Shown here: in pieces, positions 1-9,657 of the stretch | How the letters are laid out: the number at the start of each line of letters is the position of its first letter | Numbering within the stretch: position 1 is the stretch's first letter | Assembly (NCBI RefSeq): GCF_963681195.1 | Contig: NZ_OY808998.1 | Span: forward strand, 186,001-250,000 | DNA from: Vibrio sp. 16 | GTDB taxonomy: Bacteria; Pseudomonadota; Gammaproteobacteria; Enterobacterales; Vibrionaceae | Reading direction: 5' to 3' | DNA: 64,000 bases | The notes under the pieces: generated by a model | Told to the model about the DNA's origin: nothing | What the model saw: the letters and a program-made list of their open reading frames with translations, nothing else | Databases searched by the model: none | Program-made: the position numbers and the translations under genes

Positions 1-707
1 CCACCAATCACCATCGCCAATATCGGCAAGGTTAAATGCCAAAAGTAGTCCATCACCTGTTCATACCAGACCAACTGCTCAAAGTTACTCGACACCAAAC
101 CTCTTAGCGGAAACCAACTGAAATAGTTACCACTGGCGAATAGAATGATCAAAATGATGGCGAAGAGAAACCCTGGTATGGCGTACCCCACGATCACGAC
201 CGCACTCGACCAGACATCAAATCGAGAGCCATGATGGATTGCTTTTAAAATGCCAAGAGGGATGGAGATCAAATAGATAATCAGTGTACTCCACAAGCCA
301 AGGGAGATGGAGACTGGGAGGCGCTCAACGATCAAGTCAATGACATTGCCGCCTTTGAACAAGCTTTCACCAAAATTGAATGTAGCGTAATTTTTGAGCA
401 TCTCCACATAGCGCTCAAGCAGTGGCTTATCAAAACCAAACTGCTTTTTTATCGCCTCAACCACTTCTGGGTCCAAACCTCTCGAGCCTTTATAGCCAGC
501 GGCACTATTTTGGTCGTCCGCGAGTTCAACTTCGGCACCACCCCCAGTAAAACGCTCCATAATGCCAGAGGTGTGCCCCTCCATCTGGGCGATCGCTTGC
601 TCTACCGGTCCACCGGGCGCAATCTGAATGATAAAGAAGTTGATGGTGATAATCGCCCACAAGGTGGGAATCACCAAAAGTAGTCGGCGAAATATATAGG
701 CAGCCAT
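1..707 (-). CDS. yejB: Peptide ABC transporter permease YejB (3' end outside window)
   Basis: The start codon is at 707 and the gene runs off the left edge, so about 235 residues are visible (the E. coli protein is about 364). The protein opens with a membrane helix preceded by paired arginines ([17 protein letters not shown]), followed by the [15 protein letters not shown] signature common to DppB/OppB/YejB permeases. A periplasmic stretch and further helices follow, as in BPD_transp_1 permeases. Known role of the family: one of two inner-membrane channels of the YejABEF importer, which takes up oligopeptides and microcin C-like peptides. It lies 135 bp downstream of yejA on the same strand, the usual operon order; yejE and yejF would be expected beyond the window. 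Confidence 0.9.
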   Translation of the reverse strand, partial: MAAYIFRRLLLVIPTLWAIITINFFIIQIAPGGPVEQAIAQMEGHTSGIMERFTGGGAEVELADDQNSAAGYKGSRGLDPEVVEAIKKQFGFDKPLLERYVEMLKNYATFNFGESLFKGGNVIDLIVERLPVSISLGLWSTLIIYLISIPLGILKAIHHGSRFDVWSSAVVIVGYAIPGFLFAIILIILFASGNYFSWFPLRGLVSSNFEQLVWYEQVMDYFWHLTLPILAMVIG

Positions 708-842
708 GTTTCCCTCTGCGTATTTCAGAGCCGCGAATCAATGCGCTCTGGTCTCTTAGCGATTACTACTGTAACGCGTCACCTTCTGATTCGCATCTTG
801 TGATAGCGCTACAGCATAGTAGCCATGTGAACTAGACAATCA

Positions 843-2660
843 CTATTGACGTTTCTCAGGCAGTTTTTGCGCTTTCTCTTTAGAAACCCACCAAGTGTCT
901 TGGCCAAGGTCATACTTCGGCATAATCGCCGGGCGCTCAAACTTATCCCACATCGCGACGCGGTATTTGCTTAAGTGCCACTGTGGAATCACGTAGTAGT
1001 TCCATTGCAATACACGGTCAAGCGCTTTACCAAGCGTAAGCAGTTTGTCTGGATTCTGTTGGCTTTTCGCGATTTGATCAGTCAATTCATCGACAATCGG
1101 ATCCATCACCCCTGCCGTGTTGTAGGTCGAATCGATGTAATTGGAGTTCCAAACGATCAACAAGTTTGGTCCTGGGTATGGATTCGCGCCATAGGATGAA
1201 GAGACCATATCAAAATCACGATCGCGGAGACGTTTGATGTATTGAGTCGTATCCACCGTTCGGATCTTCATCTCAATACCCATTCGCTTTAAGTTTTTCT
1301 GTACGGGTATCGCAATCCGCTCTGTGGTCGGGCTATAAATCAGCAGCTCAAAGCTAAACGGTTCACCGGTTGCGGTGTTGGTCATCACCTTGTCTTTTAG
1401 CTCCCACCCCGCTTCTTTGAGCAGTTTGAACGCACTTCTCATCTGACTGCGAATACGACCCGAGCCATCGGTAACTGGCGGCTGGAACTCTTCAGTAAAT
1501 AAGCGTGGAGGCAGTTGATCTTTGTACTTAGTCAGTAGGGCAAGTTCGTCGCCTTGTGGCGTGCCTTTGGCCTCATATTCCGTGTTCTGGAAATAGCTCC
1601 GAGTACGGGTATATTGGTTGTAGAACAGGTTGTTGTTCATCCACTCGAAGTCCATCGCGTAGTTTAGCGCCTGACGAACTTTTGGGTCTTTAAAAATAGC
1701 TTTTTGAGTATTAAACACAAACGCTTGTGCATTAGCTGGACGCTCGTGAGCGATCTCTTCTTTGACGATGAATCCTTTGTCAAAATTGACGCCTGTGTAG
1801 GAGTTGGCCCAAAACTTGGCTACGTTTTCAATCCGAAAATCAAACTCGCCCGCTTTGAACGCTTCAAGCATGACGGTTTCGTCTCGATAGTAATCGTAGG
1901 TGATGGTTTTGAAATTATCCCGCCCTACATTCACCGGGAGATCTTTGGCCCAATAATCGTCAACAAGTTGGTAAGTGACGCTTTGCCCAGACTTATAATC
2001 CACCACTTTGTAGGCCGCGCTTCCCACTGGCGGAGTCGATAGCGGCTCTGCGAGGTTTTTATCTTGCCAATAGTGCTTGGGTAAAACTTGAGTGTTCTGC
2101 GCAAAGCGGAACATTTTCTCTCGGTTCGGCTTAACCATGTCTACGCGAACCGTACGATCATTTTTAGCCGTGACGGCTTTTATATCTTGATAATAGACTT
2201 TGTACTGCGGGACACCTTCTTTGACAAACTTGTCGAAAGTGAACGCGACATCGTGCGCGGTAATAGGTTTACCATCATGGAACTTGGCTTTAGGATTGAT
2301 ATCGATTTCAATCCACTGATAGTCGTCTGAGTAGCGGACTCGCTCCGCGATAAGGGGATAGTAAGCGTCTATTTCGTCACTTGGGGAAAACATTAAGGTA
2401 TCGTAGATTTCACCAATGCCTGCCGCAGAAACACCTCGAGACCCAAATCGGTTGAAGCTGTCATAGGTTCCAACCTGACCAAAGGTCACCGAGCCGTATT
2501 TTGGTGCATCTGGATTAACGTAATCAAAGTGCGCGAAATCCGACGCGTATTTTGCCTCGCCAAACCCGACAAGAACTCGCGTTTCAATCACATCAGCGAA
2601 ACTCATTTGAGCAGACAACAGCAGTGAGCAACCCACCGCGAAATGACGTACTTTCCCCAT
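843..2660 (-). CDS. yejA: Periplasmic peptide-binding protein YejA
   Basis: A 605-residue SBP_bac_5 family solute-binding protein. Residues 1-22 form a signal peptide ending at FA before DVIETRV. The segment around residues 38-75 (FDYVNPDAPKYG, then YDSFNRFGSRG) is the typical YejA N-terminal signature, distinct from OppA/DppA. The start is supported by AAGGA eight bases upstream of ATG at 2660. It should capture peptides in the periplasm and pass them to YejB/YejE. Being first in the operon and followed directly by yejB fits that role. The natural substrate in Vibrio cannot be read from the sequence. Confidence 0.92.
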   Translation of the reverse strand: MGKVRHFAVGCSLLLSAQMSFADVIETRVLVGFGEAKYASDFAHFDYVNPDAPKYGSVTFGQVGTYDSFNRFGSRGVSAAGIGEIYDTLMFSPSDEIDAYYPLIAERVRYSDDYQWIEIDINPKAKFHDGKPITAHDVAFTFDKFVKEGVPQYKVYYQDIKAVTAKNDRTVRVDMVKPNREKMFRFAQNTQVLPKHYWQDKNLAEPLSTPPVGSAAYKVVDYKSGQSVTYQLVDDYWAKDLPVNVGRDNFKTITYDYYRDETVMLEAFKAGEFDFRIENVAKFWANSYTGVNFDKGFIVKEEIAHERPANAQAFVFNTQKAIFKDPKVRQALNYAMDFEWMNNNLFYNQYTRTRSYFQNTEYEAKGTPQGDELALLTKYKDQLPPRLFTEEFQPPVTDGSGRIRSQMRSAFKLLKEAGWELKDKVMTNTATGEPFSFELLIYSPTTERIAIPVQKNLKRMGIEMKIRTVDTTQYIKRLRDRDFDMVSSSYGANPYPGPNLLIVWNSNYIDSTYNTAGVMDPIVDELTDQIAKSQQNPDKLLTLGKALDRVLQWNYYVIPQWHLSKYRVAMWDKFERPAIMPKYDLGQDTWWVSKEKAQKLPEKRQ

Positions 2661-2869
2661 ATACTCATCCTTTAATAATCTGGTTTATACGCTCTACAGT
2701 ACGAATAATTAATATTAATAATTCAATTACTTGGATCAGTATAGAAGCGGAACAATGTTTATGTAAACGATTTCGTTAGGACTGGGGGATCATTGTGAAG
2801 AAAAACCGTTCTTGAAGGAAAGTGCACGCGGAGCCGCTGAAAGTGTTCCTAGAACAAGTGGAGTTGGGA

Positions 2870-2898
2870 TAAAAAAGAGTCCGCATTTTGCGGACTCA
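2870..2898 (-). terminator. Rho-independent terminator of the Nudix gene
   Basis: Read on the minus strand, a 9-bp stem (GAGTCCGCA / TGCGGACTC) with a 3-base loop is followed by six T. It lies four bases beyond the stop of the Nudix gene at 2902. Confidence 0.85.
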
Positions 2899-2901
2899 CT
2901 G

Positions 2902-3420
2902 TTAGAGCATTTCTTTGGCGACTAAATGGAGCAAAAAGGTTTCTCGCTCTATGCTCATGCCTTTTTTAGGGCTCTCTGCCATTGTTTTTTCATTATGAGC
3001 AATCGCGTCATGGATATTCATCCATACGGCTTTCATGCCGTTTTTTATCTCATAATCCTCGTATGAGGTTTCACCCAACTGGCGGTCAATTTTACAGGTA
3101 TAGCAATAAGAGATCATATGGACAATGTCTGCATCGTCTTTGTACCAAGGGCGAAACTCTTCATAGATTCCGTAAGGCTTGATAGAGTGAATGTTCTGCG
3201 CTCCGGTCTCTTCCTCTAGCTCTCTAACCATACCTGCGATGACGTCTTCACCATCATCCAAGCCGCCACCTGGAATCGTGTAGTCGTGATAGCGCTCCGT
3301 GTAGAGCAGTAAGATGTCTTCTCCATCAACCACAATGGCACGAGCCGCGTTTCGTTTATAGATGACTTTATCGTCTAGATGGTCGATGTCAGGGTGAACG
3401 GTGGTGTTTAAATGTCTCAT
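2902..3420 (-). CDS. Nudix hydrolase
   Basis: A 172-residue protein with a complete Nudix box at about residues 52-74: G-x5-E-x7-REL-x-EE-x-G-A. The catalytic glutamates are therefore present. Nudix enzymes cleave nucleoside diphosphates linked to another moiety, using Mg or Mn; the substrate of this one cannot be inferred. The N-terminal 35 residues (including HLNTTVHPDIDHLDDKVIYK) precede the beta-sheet core, and the C-terminal helical extension is short. The gene is single, with its own terminator, between yejA and a chemoreceptor gene on the same strand. Confidence 0.85.
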   Translation of the reverse strand: MRHLNTTVHPDIDHLDDKVIYKRNAARAIVVDGEDILLLYTERYHDYTIPGGGLDDGEDVIAGMVRELEEETGAQNIHSIKPYGIYEEFRPWYKDDADIVHMISYCYTCKIDRQLGETSYEDYEIKNGMKAVWMNIHDAIAHNEKTMAESPKKGMSIERETFLLHLVAKEML

Positions 3421-3477
3421 TTACAGCTCAGCAAAAAAATTTGCGCCGATTCTACCACATCACCCTGTCTCCTCAAG

Positions 3478-5115
3478 TTACGCCAATTTGAAGCGATTGA
3501 TCATCGACATCAGATTTTCCGACACATTGCGCAGCTCTTTACTGGCGCTCGCCATCTGTGCTGATTCCTCGGAAACACTCGATGCCATGTCATTTAAGCT
3601 CACCACATTTCGATTGATGTCGTTGACCGTGACCGTTTGTTCCTCAGCGGCGGTCGCGATGTGTTGATTCATCTCTTCAATCGTGTGAACTTCTTTGTTG
3701 ATGCGGGTTAATGCCTCACCGGCTTGCGAAGACAAACTCGACGCATTGACGGCTTTGGCAGCGCCCTGCTCCATAACCGTAACGATATTGCCAGCGCCAT
3801 TTTGCAGCTTTTCAACAATATTTTGAATTTCCAGCGTCGATTCGTGAGTGCGTAACGACAGGCTTCTCACTTCATCAGCCACCACCGCGAATCCACGTCC
3901 TTGCTCACCCGCCCGTGCCGCTTCAATGGCAGCGTTTAGTGCGAGTAAGTTAGTTTGCTCTGCTACCCCGCGAATCACTTCCAGTACAGTGTCGACATTT
4001 TTTGCGTCACTCGCCAACTGCTCAACCACATGACTGGCCGAATCCATTTGCTGCGCTAGTTGATTCGCTTCATTGACGTTTTGGCTTATGATCTGATGGC
4101 TGCTATTGGTTTCACTGGCCGCTAGACGGCTGGCATCATTCGCCTCAACTGTCCGACTCGCCACTTCCTCTACCGTTGCTAGCATTTGTGTCATCGCGGT
4201 GGCCAGCATATCCACATCAGACTGCTGCTGATTTAAACTGTCGTCAATATGGTGAACAGACGTCGACAACTGATTTGCCGCGCTTGATACCTGGCTACCC
4301 GCATCGCTAATGTTCAGCATAATAGACTGTACAGAAGCGACGAATTGGTTGAAGTAGCGCGCAAGTTGAATCAGCTCAGAGCTGCCCTCTTCGGGTAACC
4401 GCTGAGTAAGATCTCCCTCGCCCTTCGACAACGCCTGCATCGCGCGCACAGAGCGTTTTAGAGGGGATGTAATGGTTTTAATGAAGAACGCAATCATCAG
4501 AGAGAGAACTGACAAAATTGCCACCGCGTAACCGAGTGACGCCATTTCTGAACGCTCAGTCGCCGCTTGCAACGCAACCATGTTCATTCCTGAACCTATC
4601 ATCCATTGCCAAGGCTGAAACATCAGCGCATAACTCGTTTTAGGGTCTGTTGTCCCTTTGTCTGGATTGCGCCAAGTATAGTCAACAAACCCTCCTCCAT
4701 TGCGCGCAGTTTGATAGAGTCTCTGAACAAAGTAATCCCCAGAACTGTCTTGCAATCCCATGATGTTTTTGCCCAACAACGAGCTCACACCCGTCGCGAG
4801 TTGGATACCCGTATTGTCACCAACAAAGACGTAGTTATCACCGTCAAAGCGCATAGCGGAAACTGCTTTTAGGGCGCTCGCTTGCGCCTCTTTCTCGCTC
4901 ATTTCACCGGCACGATAAAGATCGTAATAGTGCTCCACAACACCGTGCGCAGACTCTACTATCGTCATGACGCCACGCTCGTAGTTTTCACGCATGTGCT
5001 CACGCGATTTGTCGATATTCAAATAGGTGTTCAACAACAATCCTATTGCGAACAACGCTAATATTGACCACGCCCGTGTCGCAATGGACACCTTCGATAA
5101 TCTTTCTATATTCAT
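3478..5115 (-). CDS. Methyl-accepting chemotaxis protein with single Cache domain
   Basis: I chose ATG at 5115 (MNIERLSK) over an upstream TTG because AGGG/GGA lies at a proper distance before it; this gives 545 residues. A membrane helix at about residues 12-32 is followed by a periplasmic sCache_2-type sensor (motifs YVFVGDNTG and [14 protein letters not shown]), a second helix near residue 195-215, a HAMP segment and the cytoplasmic signalling domain. The highly conserved hairpin tip is present ([20 protein letters not shown]). It should relay ligand binding to CheA/CheW and bias flagellar rotation. No CheR-tethering pentapeptide is seen at the C terminus (MINRFKLA). Related sensors often bind small organic acids, but the ligand here is unknown. 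Confidence 0.93.
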   Translation of the reverse strand: MNIERLSKVSIATRAWSILALFAIGLLLNTYLNIDKSREHMRENYERGVMTIVESAHGVVEHYYDLYRAGEMSEKEAQASALKAVSAMRFDGDNYVFVGDNTGIQLATGVSSLLGKNIMGLQDSSGDYFVQRLYQTARNGGGFVDYTWRNPDKGTTDPKTSYALMFQPWQWMIGSGMNMVALQAATERSEMASLGYAVAILSVLSLMIAFFIKTITSPLKRSVRAMQALSKGEGDLTQRLPEEGSSELIQLARYFNQFVASVQSIMLNISDAGSQVSSAANQLSTSVHHIDDSLNQQQSDVDMLATAMTQMLATVEEVASRTVEANDASRLAASETNSSHQIISQNVNEANQLAQQMDSASHVVEQLASDAKNVDTVLEVIRGVAEQTNLLALNAAIEAARAGEQGRGFAVVADEVRSLSLRTHESTLEIQNIVEKLQNGAGNIVTVMEQGAAKAVNASSLSSQAGEALTRINKEVHTIEEMNQHIATAAEEQTVTVNDINRNVVSLNDMASSVSEESAQMASASKELRNVSENLMSMINRFKLA

Positions 5116-5377
5116 AATTCCGATCCCTAGCTCTAAACATTGTTCAAGCGCCAAGACCTTCTTAAGAAAGCATTCAGCACTTTTATAAATTTGATAGTTT
5201 TAATAAATAAAAATGTAGCAGCTAATAGTGACGAACTTTATGAATCTAGGAGAAAAAATCGATGAAATTTCGTTAATAACAAAAAGGTTATTTTAACTTA
5301 TTGAGTAGATACACAGTGGAGCTTTACCACAGGACTTGCTCAGTTCACAAAACTCACTTTTATTCGTGAGCAGGTAC

Positions 5378-5403
5378 AAAAAAAGGGCGCCGAGCGCCCT
5401 TTT
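5378..5403 (-). terminator. Terminator of the BCCT transporter gene
   Basis: A GGGCGC / GCGCCC stem with loop CGA is flanked by an A-tract on the left and a T-tract on the right. Read on the minus strand it ends in seven T, 18 bases past the BCCT stop codon. The flanking tracts could let it work in both directions. Confidence 0.9.
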
Positions 5404-5420
5404 AATCAACAAACGTAACC

Positions 5421-7016
5421 TTAATTTTGGTACTTCTCTGTGCGCATGCCCATTAGCAAGCTGACACACATCAGCAACAAGACGATGGTAAACGGTAGTG
5501 CGGTAGAGATAGCACCCGCTTGTAGCGCTTGAATCGCTTCTGTACCACCAATCCAAAGTAGAGCAACCGCAATAGCCCCTTCCATAAACGCCCAGAAAAC
5601 ACGTTGTAGGACAGGTGCATCGACTTTACCACCTGCGGTAATGCTATCGATAACCAGTGAACCTGAATCCGAAGAGGTGATAAAGAACACCAGTACCAAT
5701 ACAACAGCAATAACAGAGAGCAAGGTGCCCATTGGCAGAACATCGAACATTTGGAACATCGCCAGAGAAACGTCAGTCAGACCGTTCGCACCCAGCTCAC
5801 CAATATTATTAACGACCTGATCAATCGCAATACCGCCAAACACCGACATCCAAAGAAGTGTCACTGCCGTTGGGACTAGCAGTACTGCAGTCATAAATTC
5901 TCTGACTGTTCGACCTTTAGACACGCGCGCAATAAACATACCCACGAATGGTGACCAAGAAATCCACCACGCCCAGTAGAACACAGTCCAACCTTGGAAC
6001 CATGCTTCATCTTCGCGACCGTGCGGGTTACTCAAAGGAATGATGTTTTCAACATATGCCATCAAGGTAGTGCCGATATTGCCAAAAGTCACAGCGTAAC
6101 CAATCAACGCAACTAGGATCAGCAGAACGAATGCGACCACCATGTTGATGTTACTGATGACCTTAACGCCACCATCAATACCACGAATAACAGAGACTAC
6201 CGCAAGCAAAGTTACGACCGTAATCACAACCACTTGCAGACCTAAGCCTGCATCGATGCCAAACACATGTTGAATACCACTCGCCGCTTGTTGCGCGCCT
6301 AAACCTAGAGACGTCGCAAGACCAAACAGGGTTGCGACCACAGCCAAGATATCAACGATGTGTCCAGCCCAGCCCCAAGCGCGATCGCCTAGTAGCGGAT
6401 AGAAAATGGAACGGATAGATAAAGGCAAACCTTTGTTGTATGCAAAAAACGCGAGCGATAACGCCACAACACCGTAAATAGCCCAAGGGTGAAGACCCCA
6501 GTGGAACATCGTCGCACCCATGGCCAGTTTCGCCGCTTCTGCGGTATTGGCTTCAACGCCGAGCGGAGTCTCATACCAACCAGTAAAGTAAGCGACAGGT
6601 TCAGCCACACTCCAGAACATCAAGCCGATACCCATACCGGCAGCAAAAAGCATAGAGAGCCAAGAGATGAATGAGTAATCTGCGGTAGCATCTTGACCGC
6701 CAAGGCGAATTTTACCCAAAGGCGATACGATAAGCGCCAAGCAGAAGACAACAAAGATGTTGCCAGACCAGATAAACAGCCAATCGAAGCTTCCAATGAT
6801 TTGCCACTTCAGGCCATCTAACGCGGATTTAGCCGTTTCCGCATCCATAACTAGAGCGCCAAATAGGAACAGGGCGATAAATAGGAACAGGGCGATAAAT
6901 CCTGCACTGACGCCAAAGACAGGGTTATGAACATCGAACCCCCACTTTTGTACGTTATCTTGACCGATGGTGTAATCGGTACTGTCGATACTGTACTTAT
7001 CGATACCTTTCGTCAT
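5421..7016 (-). CDS. BCCT family compatible-solute transporter (BccT3/OpuD-like)
   Basis: A 531-residue membrane protein of the betaine/carnitine/choline transporter family. The aromatic-rich signature typical of the substrate-binding helix is present (FYWAWWISWSPFVGMFIARVSKG). Other family marks are the GMGIGLMFWSVAEP segment and an ITSSDSGSLVIDS block near the C terminus. It should take up betaine-type osmolytes with Na+ at the inner membrane. The ATG at 7016 follows AGAGG. It faces a CosR-like MarR gene; in V. cholerae and V. parahaemolyticus cosR lies beside a BCCT gene, which supports the assignment. The first membrane helix carries a perfect tandem repeat of IALFLF, described separately. 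The choice between BccT3 and other BCCT paralogues is by context only. Confidence 0.92.
   Translation of the reverse strand: MTKGIDKYSIDSTDYTIGQDNVQKWGFDVHNPVFGVSAGFIALFLFIALFLFGALVMDAETAKSALDGLKWQIIGSFDWLFIWSGNIFVVFCLALIVSPLGKIRLGGQDATADYSFISWLSMLFAAGMGIGLMFWSVAEPVAYFTGWYETPLGVEANTAEAAKLAMGATMFHWGLHPWAIYGVVALSLAFFAYNKGLPLSIRSIFYPLLGDRAWGWAGHIVDILAVVATLFGLATSLGLGAQQAASGIQHVFGIDAGLGLQVVVITVVTLLAVVSVIRGIDGGVKVISNINMVVAFVLLILVALIGYAVTFGNIGTTLMAYVENIIPLSNPHGREDEAWFQGWTVFYWAWWISWSPFVGMFIARVSKGRTVREFMTAVLLVPTAVTLLWMSVFGGIAIDQVVNNIGELGANGLTDVSLAMFQMFDVLPMGTLLSVIAVVLVLVFFITSSDSGSLVIDSITAGGKVDAPVLQRVFWAFMEGAIAVALLWIGGTEAIQALQAGAISTALPFTIVLLLMCVSLLMGMRTEKYQN
6861..6896. repeat. 18-bp perfect tandem duplication inside the BCCT gene
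   Basis: The unit AAATAGGAACAGGGCGAT occurs twice head to tail. On the coding strand each copy encodes IALFLF, so the reading frame is kept and the first transmembrane helix gains six residues. Confidence 0.95.
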
Positions 7017-7405
7017 TTTTCCTCTCTCGATAATTATCTTTCCCTAATCAAAGCCTAAAACTAAAATTCATTAGTGATGAAAGTAATTTTATCTTATTTC
7101 AAGACTTGATCGAACCGACATTATTGTACGCCTTCCAGTGTAAGTTGCCAGTCAAACGCGCTTAACCGCTCACAAATCCACCACAAAAAGGCCATTTTGT
7201 TTAAACAGTAACTGTGATCTCGCTCAACCCAAACCACCATTAACTTTGAATTCTAAACATTAGATGTGCAATTATTCACCCGTCTTCTAACATAATTAAA
7301 CAACCCGCATCTCTAAATGAGATTGTTATTGATTTTTGCTCTTCAATTAGGCGTCAATATCATGTATTTTCACGCCTTAAAACGCTTGCTGACTAAGGAT
7401 GAACA
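7017..7405. promoter_or_regulatory. 389-bp divergent promoter region, BCCT carrier / CosR-like regulator
   Basis: No ORF with coding character is seen. The interval is AT-rich and must hold both divergent promoters. A possible promoter for the regulator is TTGATT near 7328 with CAATAT near 7350. I could not find a clear palindrome that would mark a MarR-type operator. Known from Vibrio work: CosR represses BCCT and ectoine genes at low salinity, so the operator is expected here. Confidence 0.5.
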
Positions 7406-7882
7406 TTGGAAAAGCACGAAGAAGTCCTCGTTTCAATTCGCCAAATAATTCGCGCGATCGATTTACACTCCAAACGCTTGAGCAAAGAGTCTGGTTTAAC
7501 AGGCCCTCAGCTTATTCTAATGCGTTCAATCAAAGAGTTAGGTGAAGTGACCATACGAGAGTTGTCGAATCATACCAATATGAGTCAAGCAACTGCGACC
7601 ACAATCCTTGACCGCTTAGAAAGAAACGAGCTTGTTAAGCGTGTGCGCAGTAATCAAGACAAACGTAAAGTTCATGCGTACATCACTGATAAAGGTTTAG
7701 AGGTACTGAGCCAAGCCCCGATGCCTCTGCAACAGAACTTCATCAATAAGTTTCAAAGGCTCGAAGAGTGGGAACAATCTCTGCTGCTATCGTCGGTGCA
7801 ACGTATTTCATCGATGATGAACGCTGAAGATATTGAAGTGGCGCCAGTGCTTGAACTGGGCAGCATCACTAAACCGGAATAG
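7406..7882 (+). CDS. cosR: MarR family regulator, CosR-like
   Basis: A 158-residue winged-helix protein. The MarR core shows GLTGPQLILMRSI, VTIRELSNHTNMSQATATTILDRLE as the recognition region, and RSNQDKRKVHAYITDKG as the wing. The start is TTG at 7406: AAGGA at 7396-7400 gives good spacing, and no ATG fits the frame. Location back to back with a BCCT transporter matches cosR, the compatible-solute regulator of vibrios. If so, it represses osmolyte uptake and synthesis genes when external salt is low. The symbol rests on context and general similarity as I remember it; a different MarR paralogue is possible. Confidence 0.8.
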   Translation: MEKHEEVLVSIRQIIRAIDLHSKRLSKESGLTGPQLILMRSIKELGEVTIRELSNHTNMSQATATTILDRLERNELVKRVRSNQDKRKVHAYITDKGLEVLSQAPMPLQQNFINKFQRLEEWEQSLLLSSVQRISSMMNAEDIEVAPVLELGSITKPE

Positions 7883-7946
7883 CCTTATCTGAATTGAACT
7901 ATCCGGGCATTGGTCTAAAGTTGTAATAAGTGAAACAACGCGTCTT

Positions 7947-7979
7947 AGTAGCTTTTCGTCACGCAAAAGCTACTTTGAT
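7947..7979 (+). terminator. Terminator downstream of the CosR-like gene
   Basis: A 10-bp perfect stem (AGTAGCTTTT / AAAAGCTACT) with an 8-base loop, followed by TTGATT. It ends about 20 bases before the start of the diguanylate cyclase gene. Confidence 0.65.
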
Positions 7980-8000
7980 TAACCAGTGCAAAGGTGTCGG

Positions 8001-9062
8001 ATGGTTAAAAAGACAAGTTTTGAACTCCACGCAGACGATACCATCCTAGACGTCAATCAAAAGAAGCGCGTCCTCAAACTTATCGCCATCATCACGCTGG
8101 TTGTTTTCGTTCCACTTGCGGTTAAAAACATCCTCATTGGTGAAACTGTCCTCGCCATCGTCCTACTTGCTTTCGAAATCACCTTACTGCTTGAAGTTGC
8201 AGCCATCATTTACAATGAACAACGAGTAATCGGCAATTTGATCCCACTGACATTGCTCGGCGCCTCGATTATTATGGCGATCGACATTTTCGGTACACTC
8301 GCAACCTACTGGGTGTTCCCTATCGTGATAGCAATTGTCTTCTTGTTTTCAGAGCGGGTGGCTCTTTTGTCAAACCTGCTCATCATTATCGGTGTGACGG
8401 CTGCGATTTACCCTCAGCAAGATCCGGAAGTGACCGCTCGATACACGTTTTCCCTTGTTGCAACCCTTACGATTGTCCATGTGGTGGTCAAGGAAGTGCA
8501 TAAATTGCAAAGTGAACTAAGGCACCTGCTAGAAAGAGACGCGATGACGGGGGCATTGAATCGCCATCAACTGCATAGTTACCTCGACAGGGCCATTGAG
8601 CAGTATGGCTACTCAACCATTGTGATGATCGATGTGGATAATTTTAAGACCATTAATGACAACTATGGCCATGACACGGGCGACACGGTTCTTAAACAAG
8701 CGGTTGCAACCATCAACAGCAATACCAGAGCGAATGACTTGCTCTTTAGAGTCGGAGGAGACGAGTTTTTGTTGCTGTTTCACGGTGTCGATAAGTATGC
8801 GGTAGAAACCATCATGAATCTGATCGGAAGGAATATCTCAGAGCAAACCTACCCGCATGATGTCAAAGTCACACTCAGTTGTGGCGTCGCTGAATCGGTA
8901 CCCTTTGAAACCAGCCAAGCTTGGATAAAGCGCGCCGATTTAGCCTTGTATCAAGCCAAATCTCTTGGTCGAAATCGGGTTTCTGTCTACTGCGACTCGA
9001 CGCTTTCTCAATATGAAGATGTTGATTATCAACAGGAGTCTGGCAAACAAACCGTTAAGTGA
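8001..9062 (+). CDS. Membrane diguanylate cyclase (GGDEF)
   Basis: A 353-residue protein starting at ATG 8001, preceded by AAGGTG five bases upstream (an upstream GTG at 7986 is less likely). Residues about 25-165 hold five or six hydrophobic helices with short loops, an integral-membrane sensor of MASE-like layout. The GGDEF domain follows from about residue 180: DAMTGALNRH, MIDVDNFKTINDNYGHDTGD, then an intact GGDEF. An RxxD inhibitory site (RAND) lies exactly five residues before it, so product feedback is expected. It should make c-di-GMP. Its stop overlaps the convergent Lrp gene by eight bases. Confidence 0.92.
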   Translation: MVKKTSFELHADDTILDVNQKKRVLKLIAIITLVVFVPLAVKNILIGETVLAIVLLAFEITLLLEVAAIIYNEQRVIGNLIPLTLLGASIIMAIDIFGTLATYWVFPIVIAIVFLFSERVALLSNLLIIIGVTAAIYPQQDPEVTARYTFSLVATLTIVHVVVKEVHKLQSELRHLLERDAMTGALNRHQLHSYLDRAIEQYGYSTIVMIDVDNFKTINDNYGHDTGDTVLKQAVATINSNTRANDLLFRVGGDEFLLLFHGVDKYAVETIMNLIGRNISEQTYPHDVKVTLSCGVAESVPFETSQAWIKRADLALYQAKSLGRNRVSVYCDSTLSQYEDVDYQQESGKQTVK

Positions 9063-9510
9063 AAACAGGCAGCTCACTCGACTCTTTCACTTGACGGATT
9101 GCAAGGTGGGTATGAATGTCTTTGACATTATCCAACCTCTGTAACTTTCGCGTAAACGATTCATATCCCGTGAGATCTTGGCTGACAACCTCCAACAAGT
9201 AGTCATAGGCACCTGATACAACGTGGCAGTTTGTCACCTCGCCCATTTCCAAAATCGCCTGCTCAAATGCATCAATAGACGCCGCTTGGTGGTTATTTAA
9301 ACTCACTTCAACAAAAACCGTCATCCCGACTCCAATCGCAGGTTTGCTCAATTTGGCTTGGTATCCTGCGATCACACCTTCTTCTTCCAGTTTTTTGATT
9401 CGCCGCGCGCACGGTGAAGCCGAAAGTCCAACCCTATCCGCAATGTCCGCAGTGGATAACCTTGCATCCTTCTGCAGTAGCGACAGAATATGCTTATCAA
9501 TTCTATCCAT
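9055..9510 (-). CDS. Lrp/AsnC family transcriptional regulator
   Basis: I start at ATG 9510 (MDRIDKHIL) because AAGGA then has 5-base spacing; an ATG six bases upstream has none. The 151-residue protein has the AsnC-type helix-turn-helix (ARLSTADIADRVGLSASPCARRIKKLEEEGVI) and a C-terminal RAM effector domain (VFVEVSLN, VTNCHVVSGAYDYLLEVV). Lrp-type proteins bind amino acids and control their transport or metabolism. It is divergent from an EamA exporter 147 bp away, which it may regulate, by analogy with other regulator-exporter pairs. Confidence 0.88.
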   Translation of the reverse strand: MDRIDKHILSLLQKDARLSTADIADRVGLSASPCARRIKKLEEEGVIAGYQAKLSKPAIGVGMTVFVEVSLNNHQAASIDAFEQAILEMGEVTNCHVVSGAYDYLLEVVSQDLTGYESFTRKLQRLDNVKDIHTHLAIRQVKESSELPVFT

Positions 9511-9657
9511 ACTCATCCTTAACTGCTTCTACCAATTATTACGACAAATTTGATGTTTTCCATCAAGTAATGAGAAAAACTTAGCGAAGTTTGCCATATA
9601 ACGCCAACGGTTACGACTCATAATTAACGCAAACAAATACAACTTGATAACATCATT

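Noticed and set aside
526..741. 71-codon ORF on the minus strand
   Set aside because: It overlaps the beginning of yejB in another frame; the yejB frame carries clear permease motifs.
5293..5556. 87-codon minus-strand ORF
   Set aside because: It runs through the BCCT terminator and overlaps the 3' end of the transporter in another frame.
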